DNA of 25,489 nucleotides from JACQNR01 sp049515175 (GCA_049515175.1 JBEKUI010000028.1:1-25489), one strand, 5' to 3'. Numbered from the stretch's first letter, positions 8,124 to 15,495 are shown. Notes: generated from the letters alone by a model not told the origin. Numbers and translations: made by a program.

Positions 8124-8970
8124 AGGAGAAGCCCAGGATGAACAGGACCCCAAAAACCAGGACGTGAGCGAGCTCCGTAAATCCCAGGCGATGGATGGCC
8201 AGTGGCTCTTTCGCCTGCCAGAACCAGCGCAGGCCGCGCAGCAGCACGGGAACAAACGCCAGCCCCGCCAGGGCCGGCAAACATCTCAAACGCCAGGCGA
8301 CGATCAGAAGAAATACGGTCAGGGTCTCGCCTAACAGAAACCAGGCGCCGGTTGACAATTTCTCCCGCAGCCCGGCGGCGCGCCCGCCATGAATGCGCAT
8401 CTGAACGAAATGAATCTGGTTGATGGCGAAGAGCCAGTTGGCCGTCCAGAGGATCAATGCCTTCTGGTCCAGAGCACCGGTCACGACATAATAAGCGCCG
8501 GCCGCCGTTGAGGTGAGTCCCAACGCGCCGAGGACCTGGGCCGCCAAACGCATCTGGCGTCCCAGCTTCTTCAGTCCCGCCTGCGCGAGAAAGATCACGA
8601 CCGCGGCCCCCCCGACAAGAACCAGTCCCAGGGCGCGCTCGCGCCAAAGCAGCCAGCCAACGGAGAGCGCAGCGATCGCCGTGTAAACAGCCAGCGAACA
8701 AAAAAGCACCATCTGCTCGGGGGGCGTTTGAGGGCGCAGGGCGGATGCGCCCAACCAGGCTTCCACGGGTGTCCGCAGGCAGAAGAGCGAGAGGGATGCC
8801 GCGATAAAAAGGAGGAAGGGAAGCACCCCGTGTCCTGTCGCAAACCCAATCGATGCACCGGTCAAAAGGGGAATTAACAGGATGCCCCACGCGCCGTGCT
8901 CACGCGGCAGAATGAAGGATCGCAGGCGCTCGGGTTGCACGTGATGGAGGTCGGACACCAAGGTTGCCAT
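8119..8970 (-). CDS. YwiC-like polytopic membrane protein
   Basis: 283 residues, with about eight to nine hydrophobic segments. The N-terminal motif LPREHGAWGILLIPLLTG is characteristic of the YwiC-like family. In Bacillus subtilis ywiC lies beside narK, fnr and the nar genes, so the family is linked to anaerobic nitrogen metabolism, though its biochemical role is unknown. Here it sits 23 bases after the DUF1858-type gene and ahead of the nitroreductase gene, all on the minus strand. Position suggests a membrane component of the same heme/redox module; function beyond that cannot be given. The ATG at 8970 has only a weak ribosome site (GGA). Confidence 0.8.
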   Translation of the reverse strand: MATLVSDLHHVQPERLRSFILPREHGAWGILLIPLLTGASIGFATGHGVLPFLLFIAASLSLFCLRTPVEAWLGASALRPQTPPEQMVLFCSLAVYTAIAALSVGWLLWRERALGLVLVGGAAVVIFLAQAGLKKLGRQMRLAAQVLGALGLTSTAAGAYYVVTGALDQKALILWTANWLFAINQIHFVQMRIHGGRAAGLREKLSTGAWFLLGETLTVFLLIVAWRLRCLPALAGLAFVPVLLRGLRWFWQAKEPLAIHRLGFTELAHVLVFGVLFILGFSL

Positions 8971-8993
8971 GGTGATTCCAGTTCCGCGACGTG

Positions 8994-9212
8994 TCAGGCC
9001 GCGAGGCTCGCTGTGCGGTGGATGACCTCGTTGAGTTCCAGGAGCAAATCGTTAACCGGCGCGCCGACTTTGCGCGCTGCCTGCTCGATCGAACAGTCGT
9101 AGCAGGAGGGCTTCAGGCCGAACCGTTCAAACACCGGCTCGGTCTCGGAACATTTCTGCTTCACGTCTCGGACGGTCTCACTCCCGCGGACCAGATCAGT
9201 GAACCGGAACAT
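8994..9212 (-). CDS. DUF1858-type small protein
   Basis: 72 residues. TVRDVKQKCSETEPVFERFG followed by a Cys pair (SCYDCSIEQAARKVG) matches the DUF1858/hybrid-cluster-associated fold, in which a C-x2-C follows VFERFGL. Members are small helical proteins often found near nitric oxide, hybrid-cluster and Fe-S genes; their role is unproven. The ATG overlaps the end of the ahbD-like gene by 17 bases with a strong AGAGGTGA ribosome site 5 bases upstream, so the two are probably translationally coupled. The stop is TGA. Confidence 0.75.
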   Translation of the reverse strand: MFRFTDLVRGSETVRDVKQKCSETEPVFERFGLKPSCYDCSIEQAARKVGAPVNDLLLELNEVIHRTASLAA

Positions 9213-10434
9213 GCTTCACCTCTGCGGGATGTGATTTCGGTTCCGCCCTGCGCGGCTCGTAGATGCAGAAGGGCTCTTCGTCCATGTAGTCCCCCGACGC
9301 CGCGAAAGCGCGCGCGCGGCAGCCCATGCAGATGTTACGAAACTCACAGTACCCGCACTTGCCTTTCAGGCTCTCTGTGCTGCGCAGCGTCTGGAAGACG
9401 GAGGAGTTTTCCCAGATGTCGGCAAACGACTGCTTGCTCAGGTCGCCCGCTATCACCGGCAGGTAGCCGCAGGGATAGACCTCACCCACATGGGAGATGA
9501 AGCAGACGCCGGTTCCAGCCAGGCAGCCTTTCGTGACGGCGCTCATGCCGCCGGGATGACCGTGTCCCGCCCTCGCGGCATGTGGATGGAGCGCGATGCC
9601 GGTCGAACCGGGCATGGTAATCTCCGTGGGGCCGATCTCCGCACCATTCCCCTGTGGGTGTGCGGCCGGGGTGGCGGTCGCAGCGCGGCGCTCCGCGGCG
9701 CGGCGCTGGCGCACCACGCGGAAGTAATGCGGCGCGCAGGTGGCCTTTAATTCGATGTCGCCATGCTGCGAGCGATCGTAGAACCAATTCAGAATCTCTT
9801 CATATTCCTGCGGGGGCACCATCTGCTCGGCCGCAATATCCACGCCGCAGCCTACGGGCACGAGGAGGAAAGTGTGCAGGGCATCCGCTCCGATCGAGCG
9901 CGTCAAATCCAGCACCGCGGGCAGTTCGTGGGCGTTGTGGCGGGCAATCGTGGTATTGATCTGCACCGACATGCCCAGTTCTTTCAAATTGCGGAATCCG
10001 CGCAGAGCTGCTTCGAACGCTCCGGGGATTCCGCGAAAGGCATCGTGGGTGGCGGCGTTGGCGCCGTCCAGGCTGATGGAGACGCGACGTACACCCGCGT
10101 CCACAATCTTGCGCGCAATCTCTTGGGTGACCAGCGTGCCGTTGGTGGCTAGCGCCACGCGCAGGCCGCGGTCGGCCGCATAACGAGCGAGTTGGAAAAT
10201 ATCCGCACGAAAAAGAGGTTCGCCACCGCTCAGAACAAGGATTGGTAGGGCATACTGAGAGACTTGCTCAATTAAGTTCAGGGCTTTGGTAGTAGGTAGG
10301 TCTAACGGCGAAGTGAGTTCTGTAGCGGTGGCGCGACAATGGATGCAACGCAGGTTGCAGCCCTTTGTCACCTCCCAAAAAATGAGCCGGGGCTTGAACT
10401 CGTGCGGTTTCGTCTGCTGGCCCTGACTCAACAC
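9196..10434 (-). CDS. AhbD-like heme-biosynthesis radical SAM/SPASM protein
   Basis: 412 residues from GTG at 10434, preceded by AAAGGGAG (10454-10447). The radical SAM cluster motif is C26-x3-C30-x2-C33 (KGCNLRCIHC). ILSGGEPLFR binds SAM and SISLDGANAATHDAFRG follows. The C-terminal SPASM region has GVCFISHVGEVYPCGYL, then CGYCEFRNICMGCRARAF and a final FC, fitting two further Fe-S clusters. This pattern is closest to AhbD, which decarboxylates Fe-coproporphyrin III to heme b in the siroheme-dependent pathway; NirJ-type heme d1 proteins are next closest. Unusual is an insertion at about residues 241-297, Ala/Gly/Pro-rich and ending in a His cluster (HPHAARAGHGHPGG). No ahbA/B/C genes are in the window, so the exact substrate is uncertain. 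Confidence 0.75.
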   Translation of the reverse strand: MLSQGQQTKPHEFKPRLIFWEVTKGCNLRCIHCRATATELTSPLDLPTTKALNLIEQVSQYALPILVLSGGEPLFRADIFQLARYAADRGLRVALATNGTLVTQEIARKIVDAGVRRVSISLDGANAATHDAFRGIPGAFEAALRGFRNLKELGMSVQINTTIARHNAHELPAVLDLTRSIGADALHTFLLVPVGCGVDIAAEQMVPPQEYEEILNWFYDRSQHGDIELKATCAPHYFRVVRQRRAAERRAATATPAAHPQGNGAEIGPTEITMPGSTGIALHPHAARAGHGHPGGMSAVTKGCLAGTGVCFISHVGEVYPCGYLPVIAGDLSKQSFADIWENSSVFQTLRSTESLKGKCGYCEFRNICMGCRARAFAASGDYMDEEPFCIYEPRRAEPKSHPAEVKHVPVH

Positions 10435-10454
10435 TGTTTCAATCTCCCTTTAGC

Positions 10455-10770
10455 GGGTGATGCTTTTCTCAAAGCAACGACTCTGACAATTCCCCGGTCG
10501 AGCGCTACCGCGCTATTTCCCGTACCGGGTGATCCGGCGAACCAGCTCACGATCCGTCCTCGGTGAAATGTATAGGCGCGAAACAAAAACCATCGCGCTC
10601 ACCCACATTTTGCTCTCACCTGATTCGGTTCGCCCTGGAGTCACGGCGGGACTTCTCTTAGCAAACCTTGCGTTCGCTTTAGCAGGGTGGGGATAACGGT
10701 GTTGATGCCGCTATCCCCATTACCTGACCCGCCTCTCGGCGGGTTCCTAGGACCCGAAGTCCCTCGCACC
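10455..10770 (-). ncRNA. Candidate structured 5' leader RNA of the ahbD operon
   Basis: On the minus strand there are consecutive hairpins. GGAC/GTCC (10762-10750). ACCCGCC-GAGA-GGCGGGT (10744-10727). An 11-bp stem GGGGATAGCGG/CCGTTATCCCC (10718-10689). AGCGAAC-GCAAG-GTTTGCT (10678-10660). GCGCGA/TCGCGC (10598-10576). AGCGC-GGTA-GCGCT (10514-10501). TGCTTT-GAGA-AAAGCA (10476-10461), the last just before the ribosome site. In the 11-bp and GCAAG stems a G.U pair occurs only on this strand (the plus strand gives A.C), and both GAGA loops are GNRA only on this strand. GTTTGC can instead pair with GCGAACC downstream (10667-10627). No known RNA family was recognised. The 5' end is inferred. Confidence 0.45.
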
Positions 10771-10780
10771 CTTGCTTGTC

Positions 10781-10796
10781 GCAAGCACCATGCCAA
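10781..10796 (-). promoter_or_regulatory. Sigma-54-like promoter motif upstream of ahbD
   Basis: Minus strand TTGGCAT-GGTGC-TTGC keeps the diagnostic GG (10794-10793) and GC (10782-10781) with 10 bases between them and matches TGGCAC-N5-TTGC except for one base. Transcription would start near 10770, giving a leader of about 335 bases. No sigma-70 -10 box is visible at the matching place. A chance match is possible and no sigma-54 activator is present in the window. Confidence 0.35.
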
Positions 10797-10807
10797 ACGG
10801 AAAGAAC

Positions 10808-10821
10808 TTGATGTAAATCAA
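10808..10821. promoter_or_regulatory. Perfect FNR/DNR-type binding site
   Basis: TTGATGTAAATCAA is an exact TTGAT-N4-ATCAA dyad, the consensus for FNR/ANR/DNR regulators. Its centre (10814.5) is about 44 bases upstream of the start predicted by the sigma-54-like motif, close to the -41.5 of class II sites, and it lies in the gap upstream of the ahbD operon. A rightward -10-like TATAGA (10838-10843) is also near but has no gene downstream on the plus strand. Anaerobic or NO control of the ahbD operon is inferred. Confidence 0.6.
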
Positions 10822-11115
10822 TGTCAGGGCCCTAACTTATAGAAAAAACATGGTTTGAATTGAGACGTGTTCCAGTTGAAAGGATCCTTAGGGAAGCGTC
10901 ACACAACCTACTATGGGCTATTTCGCTTGCAATACCGTTTCAAGAGGGGTGAAAACCCACAAATCCTGATCGTTGATTGAGGCGTGAGTGCCGGACCAAG
11001 GCAGCTCGGCCAGCGAGTGTCGAAGGATGAAATGACACGAGTCAGAGGAGAGGCGACTCGTCGGTCTGGCAGCCCGGCAGGAGACCGAACTCTGGCGGCG
11101 GGCACCCGCAAGTGC
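10822..11115. other. Intergenic region without a gene, two hairpins
   Basis: No convincing ORF on either strand. It holds GGGT-GAAA-ACCC (10947-10958, a GNRA hairpin on the plus strand), ACGAGTC/GACTCGT (11037-11061) and TCGGTCT/AGACCGA (11061-11088). The last two lie 28-79 bases downstream of the RhaT-like gene on its strand and could form its transcript end, but no T-run follows either stem. Confidence 0.4.
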
Positions 11116-12360
11116 CTACGAGAACTTCGTCCGCTTCCATAGCAGCCAGCCGCATGCGCCGAGCAGGAGCAGAGAGGGAACCAGCAGCGCCGCGACCCAG
11201 GCGAGATTCATGGCGATGGGAGGGCGCTCCGTCCCAATCGCCAGCCAAACAAAAATCCCTACCGCGCCGAGCAGAATCGGCACATCCCAGGCGCGCCGTG
11301 CGCCCACCTTCTCGGCCAGGGGATCTTCGCCCGCCAGCGCCGCCGTCAACTCCTCGATGCGCAGCCCGTAGCGCTGGCACTCGCGCTCCATGGCTTCCTG
11401 CTGCGACGAGCGTTCCCGACTTCCCGCCACCGAAGTGCTGATGCCCAGGGCTCCGGCAATCATGAGCAGCGACCCACCGAAGACTAGGCCTTTACTTGAG
11501 CTCCCGGCCAGTTCACCGAACACCAGCGCCCCCCAGGCCAGTCCCCAAAGCTGATTCGTATTGGAGAGGGGAATGCCGCGCCCGATGCCGATGTACTTTG
11601 CGGCGTACTGCTGGAAGAGATCGCCCAGCACCCAGCAGAATCCGCCGAGAAACAGCCAGAAGAGCGCGGGCCGGGCGCGCCCGACTTCTTCCAGGAGCGG
11701 CGCGAAGCCGCCGCGAAACACCAGCGCCAGCGTCGAAACGGTCACCAGCTCCCCCACAGTGAAGACGGTCACAAAGGAAAGGGGATTCATGCCGCTCAGG
11801 TAGGCTTTGCGGTAGGGAATATACATCGTTCCCCACAACAATCCCGCTCCGAGCGCCGCCGGGATGCCCGTCGTCGCATGCGCGGAGATGGAAGTCCCCC
11901 CGTGCGACGATGCATATCCGAGGAGCGTCGCGCCCGTCACGATGGCCAGCGCCCCGCCCACGACTTTCGCCCATCCACTCCAGTCCGCACCGCGCAGCTC
12001 GCGGAAAAAGAACCAGCCCCAGAAGACGCCCACCAGGCTGTTGGTGTTCCAAAGCGGAAAGGCAATCGAGATACCCACGTCGCGAATGGCAAAGACCGTT
12101 AGCGTGTTAGCCACCGCCCAGATCGCCCCCGCCAGCACGGCCCAGACGATCAGGTGCGGCTTCTCGCGCAGGTCGAGGAAGATGTAGCCGGTGCCTTTCA
12201 TCAGCGTGGGCAGCGTCCAGCGCGCCACGAAGACGCCCGTGACCATGGCCAGCGAAATGAGGAACGGCGAAAGCCCTATCGTGACGAGTTTGGCGGGCGC
12301 CTCCGCCGCACCCAGCCAGGCTCCTGCCGCTAGCCCGCACATAACACCGAGCATGTGCAA
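11116..12360 (-). CDS. RhaT/GRP-like drug/metabolite-superfamily sugar transporter
   Basis: 414 residues from TTG at 12360; the ATG at 12354 is equally likely, and no clear ribosome site precedes either. About ten hydrophobic segments form two repeated halves with the family motifs ISIAFPLWNTNSLVGVFWGW and GRGIPLSNTNQLWGLAWGAL, the paired signature of the GRP/RhaT branch (proton-coupled monosaccharide uptake). A charged linker (about residues 310-355: REGSSQQEAMERE-like helix, RIEELTAALAGEDP) is followed by two extra C-terminal membrane helices, making it longer than the usual 290-340 residues. The substrate is unknown; rhamnose or another hexose is plausible. It follows the 33-residue membrane protein and the S9 peptidase on the same strand. 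Confidence 0.75.
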   Translation of the reverse strand: MHMLGVMCGLAAGAWLGAAEAPAKLVTIGLSPFLISLAMVTGVFVARWTLPTLMKGTGYIFLDLREKPHLIVWAVLAGAIWAVANTLTVFAIRDVGISIAFPLWNTNSLVGVFWGWFFFRELRGADWSGWAKVVGGALAIVTGATLLGYASSHGGTSISAHATTGIPAALGAGLLWGTMYIPYRKAYLSGMNPLSFVTVFTVGELVTVSTLALVFRGGFAPLLEEVGRARPALFWLFLGGFCWVLGDLFQQYAAKYIGIGRGIPLSNTNQLWGLAWGALVFGELAGSSSKGLVFGGSLLMIAGALGISTSVAGSRERSSQQEAMERECQRYGLRIEELTAALAGEDPLAEKVGARRAWDVPILLGAVGIFVWLAIGTERPPIAMNLAWVAALLVPSLLLLGACGWLLWKRTKFS

Positions 12361-12466
12361 GGCGCGCGCCGAAGTTTGGGATGTAGCCTTAGGTTGTGTG
12401 GTCAGTTGGGCTTCTCCACGTAGCGAGTAGCAACGAACCCGGCGGGCCGCTCGTCTGCCGATTGGC

Positions 12467-12490
12467 GCGGCATCGCCTCGCCCCTACTTG
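12467..12490. repeat. GTAGGGGCGAGGC repeat copy at the miniprotein stop
   Basis: On the minus strand AAGTAGGGGCGAGGCGATGCC contains the TAG stop of the 33-residue protein. It matches the arm of the element at 12613-12671 (GGGGGCGAGGCGTTGCC) with few changes. A third, weaker relative, GGTAGGGACGAGG, carries the cusC stop at 1956-1958. Confidence 0.45.
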
Positions 12491-12585
12491 ATAATCGCCA
12501 GCAGCAGAATGCCGGCGGCAAGCACTCCTACCGGCACCCAGAAGTGGCTGTCGGTGAGAATGGCCTTCCAGATCGATGGCCTCAC
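12484..12585 (-). CDS. 33-residue single-span membrane miniprotein
   Basis: GTG at 12585 is preceded by a strong AGGGAG ribosome site 5 bases upstream (12596-12591), and the frame runs to TAG at 12486-12484. The product begins RPSIWKAILTDSHFWVP and continues as one hydrophobic helix (VGVLAAGILLLAII) ending in Lys: a short amphipathic start and one membrane span. It lies between the S9 peptidase and the RhaT-like transporter, 123 bases before the latter on the same strand. A small subunit or regulator of the transporter is possible but unproven. The ideal ribosome site and clean membrane topology argue for a real gene. Confidence 0.55.
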   Translation of the reverse strand: MRPSIWKAILTDSHFWVPVGVLAAGILLLAIIK

Positions 12586-12612
12586 ATTTGCTCCCTGCGA
12601 CGTCCTCTTTGA

Positions 12613-12671
12613 GTAGGGGCGACCCGGTCGTCGCCCGCCAGTCGCCGGGCGAGGCAACGCCTCGCCCCCAC
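12613..12671. repeat. Long palindromic element after the S9 peptidase gene
   Basis: GTAGGGGCGA (12613-12622) and TCGCCCCCAC (12662-12671) are 10-base arms with one mismatch, a G.U pair on the minus strand, enclosing further inverted GC-rich segments (CGTCGCCCGCC, GTCGCCGGGCGA). The left edge of the peptidase stop codon touches the arm. It may end or protect the peptidase transcript, though no T-run is present. Confidence 0.5.
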
Positions 12672-15466
12672 TAAGATCCTTTCAGTACACGAAATCCGAT
12701 ATAAGCCGGTGCTGCGCTCGACTTGGACCTCTTGGGGTCGGAAGGCTGATCGGCACTGCCACCCAGCACCTTGCCCTGGCCGTCCTGTGCGACCGCCCAC
12801 TCGGCCACGTTGCCGCCCAGATCAAATACCAACTCACCCTCGCCGCGGCCTTTGAAGCTGCCGACGGGCTTTAGCAGCGGCGCCGCTCCGTCCAATTCTT
12901 TCAGCTTCGACTGCAGCCGCGCCGCATCGTCAGGATTCAAACTGTATCCGGCCCAGTAGTCGAGGGAGTTCTCGTTCTCCCGGGCGTCTCTGTAAATAGG
13001 CTCAACTTCTCCAACTTTCCCGAGGCGATAGTTCTCGCCCGTCAGCTTGCTCAGCCACGCGCAATAAGCCTGGGCGTCCGCGAGGCTGATGGCGCTGGCG
13101 GGATAGTTCTCGGTGCCCGGCTCAACTTTGTAATTCTTGTCGAAGGCGGCATATTGCGCGCGGGTCACTTCAAAACGCCCCAACTCCAAGCCCTGATAGG
13201 CGACCACTTCCGGAACGAGGGTGGATTTTACCAGCACTCCGAAGGTCGCGCCGGCTTTCTTGATGTGGCGCCGCTGGAGCGCCTGGGCCAGCGGTGAATC
13301 TGCTTTCAGGGCTTCGTCGGCGGGTGGTCCGGGCTTGAAGAGGTATTGGTCGAACCAGGCCAGTTCCTCCTCGACCTTGCGCCGCCGATGGGACAGCTTT
13401 TTCAGCCCATGCGGTTCGCCCGGCAAGACGATGAAGCGGGTGTCGGTCTGGCCAATTTGCTGGAGGGCGCGAAAGTGTTCCCACGCCTGCGCGTGCCCGA
13501 CGTCGCGGTCGTCGGTGCCGGAGAAGATGATGGTGGGTGTCCTCACCTTCTTGAACTCGAAGAGGGGCGATTTGCGAATATAGAGCTGCGGGTCGTCGTA
13601 AGGTGGGGCGCCGAGGTAATAGTTATCGAACGCCGCACCGAAGGTCGCGTACGCCCAGTCGCTCGCCTGTTCCACGTCACCCGCGCCTGCCGAAGCCACC
13701 TTGAAACGTGTAGAGGCAACCGTCAGCGCGATGGTAAGGATGGCGCCATTCGACCAGCCCAGCGTCCCCAGGCGCTCGGGGTCCACCAGGCCGCGTGCGA
13801 TAAGCGCGTCCACGCCCGCCTCGATGTCGGGAACTTCCAGATCATAGTACTTGCCGCCGCCGATGGATTCCGCCCACTTCAACCCGTAGTTGCTGCTGCC
13901 GTGATAATTCGGTTTCAGGACGAAAGCGCCGCGCTGGGTGTACAGATTGGCCGGAGCGGAAGTGCGGTCATCCCAAGCATCCATGTCCACGCCCAGCGGC
14001 CCGCCATGAATCATTAGGACGAGCGGATACTTTTTCCCCGCCACGTAATCTTGTGGGTAGTAAAGAATGCCCTCGACTTCTTCATCGAGCGCGCCTCTCC
14101 AACGCACGGTTTCCGTGCGCCCTGCGATCTTCTTCTGAAAAGCCGGGTTCAGCTCGGTGATGGGCACGCGGCCGGTAAGCGTGGTCCCATCGAGAGTGGC
14201 GCGGAACCATTGCTCCGGCCGGCTGGCGCTGCTCGATGGATAGACGAGCGTCCTGCCGTCCTGCGCGAGTTCGAGGGCGAAGATGTTGTTCGCGTCATCG
14301 CCTTCAATCCACGCCCGCCGCCAACGGTCGCCCTGGCGCGTGTAGCGCGCCGGCTTGAAGCGCGCTCCCGCCGCCAGCAGCGCGATGAAGCCGTCGGGCG
14401 TGACAACGCAAGCAGCTTCTGAATCCACCGGCAGTTCATTCTCCCAGCCCAAGTCCACTTTGGTCGCCGTCGCGCGAGCCACGTCGTAGTAATAGAGCAC
14501 ATTGACGAACGCCTGGTGATAGACCGGGTGGGTTGAGTACGCGGAAAGGAGGTAGAAGCCCGCGCTGTCAAACGTCCAGTGAATCTGCGGCGGAAACTCC
14601 GGAACCCAGGGAAGAATCTTGCCGTCTTCGGGAATGGGCCTGGCCTTTCCGGAAGCCAAGTCGTAGAGGAAAGTCGCGGGCTTGACCTTCTCGTCGAACT
14701 CGTAGCTCAGGCTGCGCTGGTGGATGGCCACGGCCCATTTGCCGTCGGGCGAGACGACGACGGCCTGAATCCAATCCGTGTTCGTGGTCAGGCGAGTGAT
14801 CTCGCCGGTCTTTACGTTGACCTTGAAGAGCCGCACGGGAGGTGTATGCGTGGCGTCATCGACGGCGCGCGAATCGTCTTTCTTCTCCTTCAGAGTGTGT
14901 TCGTAGAGGCTCGGGTCCTCTTCCGCCACGATCAGGAGGGTCTCAGCGTCGATCCAGTCGAAATCCTTAACCTCACGCTCCGATTTCGTGAGTGGCCAGG
15001 GCTCACCGCCTCGCGCATTGAGAAGCCAGAGTTGCATCTTCGGCGGCTCCTGTGCGGCCTCGGCGTCCGATTCCTTACCTGCCGGCTTGGGCAAGGGTCG
15101 GTCACTCAAGAAAGCAATGAGCAGCCCGTCGCGCGACCACTTGGGGTTCGCATCGTGATTCGGCCCGCGCGTAAGCGGAATCTCCTGCCTTTCGGTGAGA
15201 CTGCTGAGAACGAGATTCGAAACCATCTCGTCCTTGCCCGCGTCGGGGGCGTGCTTCACCCACACGACCCACTTGCCGTCCGGCGCAATGCGGAACTCCG
15301 TCCCATGCTCCGCCGCCACCATATCGTCTATCGTCCACTGCGAGTCCAGGGAAGTCCCGGCGCGCAACGCGGGGGAATCCGCAGGCTGTGCCGCGAGGGC
15401 GACGGCGGAGGGCGTCAGGAATAAGACGACGAAGAAGTGCGAGGCTGGGCGCCAGATCTTTCGCAT
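12671..15466 (-). CDS. Secreted S9 prolyl-oligopeptidase-like enzyme fused to an FGE-sulfatase-like domain
   Basis: 931 residues from ATG 15466, chosen because AGGGAGGA lies just upstream and a signal peptide follows (MRKIWRPASHFFVVLFL, cleaved near ALAAQ); the open frame further upstream to 15754 has no support. Residues about 40-440 look like a beta-propeller (APDGKWVVW, NPKWSRDGLLIAFLSD, VSPDGKWAVA). The alpha/beta-hydrolase domain carries S572 (GWSNG), D653 (GTDDRDV) and H686 (GEPHG), the S9 triad. From about 750 to the end an FGE-sulfatase/SUMF1-like fold follows (LGRFEVTRAQYAAFD, LADAQAYCAWLSKLTGENYRLG, DLGGNVAEWA, IGFRVLKG). It lacks the active-site Cys near the end, so it is probably a binding module. 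The enzyme would cleave oligopeptides outside the cytoplasm. Confidence 0.85.
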   Translation of the reverse strand: MRKIWRPASHFFVVLFLTPSAVALAAQPADSPALRAGTSLDSQWTIDDMVAAEHGTEFRIAPDGKWVVWVKHAPDAGKDEMVSNLVLSSLTERQEIPLTRGPNHDANPKWSRDGLLIAFLSDRPLPKPAGKESDAEAAQEPPKMQLWLLNARGGEPWPLTKSEREVKDFDWIDAETLLIVAEEDPSLYEHTLKEKKDDSRAVDDATHTPPVRLFKVNVKTGEITRLTTNTDWIQAVVVSPDGKWAVAIHQRSLSYEFDEKVKPATFLYDLASGKARPIPEDGKILPWVPEFPPQIHWTFDSAGFYLLSAYSTHPVYHQAFVNVLYYYDVARATATKVDLGWENELPVDSEAACVVTPDGFIALLAAGARFKPARYTRQGDRWRRAWIEGDDANNIFALELAQDGRTLVYPSSSASRPEQWFRATLDGTTLTGRVPITELNPAFQKKIAGRTETVRWRGALDEEVEGILYYPQDYVAGKKYPLVLMIHGGPLGVDMDAWDDRTSAPANLYTQRGAFVLKPNYHGSSNYGLKWAESIGGGKYYDLEVPDIEAGVDALIARGLVDPERLGTLGWSNGAILTIALTVASTRFKVASAGAGDVEQASDWAYATFGAAFDNYYLGAPPYDDPQLYIRKSPLFEFKKVRTPTIIFSGTDDRDVGHAQAWEHFRALQQIGQTDTRFIVLPGEPHGLKKLSHRRRKVEEELAWFDQYLFKPGPPADEALKADSPLAQALQRRHIKKAGATFGVLVKSTLVPEVVAYQGLELGRFEVTRAQYAAFDKNYKVEPGTENYPASAISLADAQAYCAWLSKLTGENYRLGKVGEVEPIYRDARENENSLDYWAGYSLNPDDAARLQSKLKELDGAAPLLKPVGSFKGRGEGELVFDLGGNVAEWAVAQDGQGKVLGGSADQPSDPKRSKSSAAPAYIGFRVLKGS

Positions 15467-15495
15467 TGCATCCTCCCTGAATTCGCGTCCGAGGG

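Noticed and set aside
10484..10530. tRNA D-arm-like AGCGCGGTAGCGCT on the minus strand
   Set aside because: The loop is far too short for a D-loop, and there is no anticodon stem, T-arm or acceptor pairing.
10695..10735. Minus-strand match to the SRP RNA domain IV motif (GTCAGGT...AGCGGC)
   Set aside because: The apical GGAA-type tetraloop stem and the internal-loop bases are not conserved, and the segment pairs better as part of two other hairpins.
10936..10958. CRISPR-repeat-like sequence GTTTCAAGAGGGGTGAAAAC
   Set aside because: Only one copy, no spaced repeats nearby and no cas genes.
14579..15424. 281-codon plus-strand ORF opposite the S9 peptidase
   Set aside because: It shadows a peptidase gene that has clear domains; its composition is Arg/Leu-rich with no recognisable motif.
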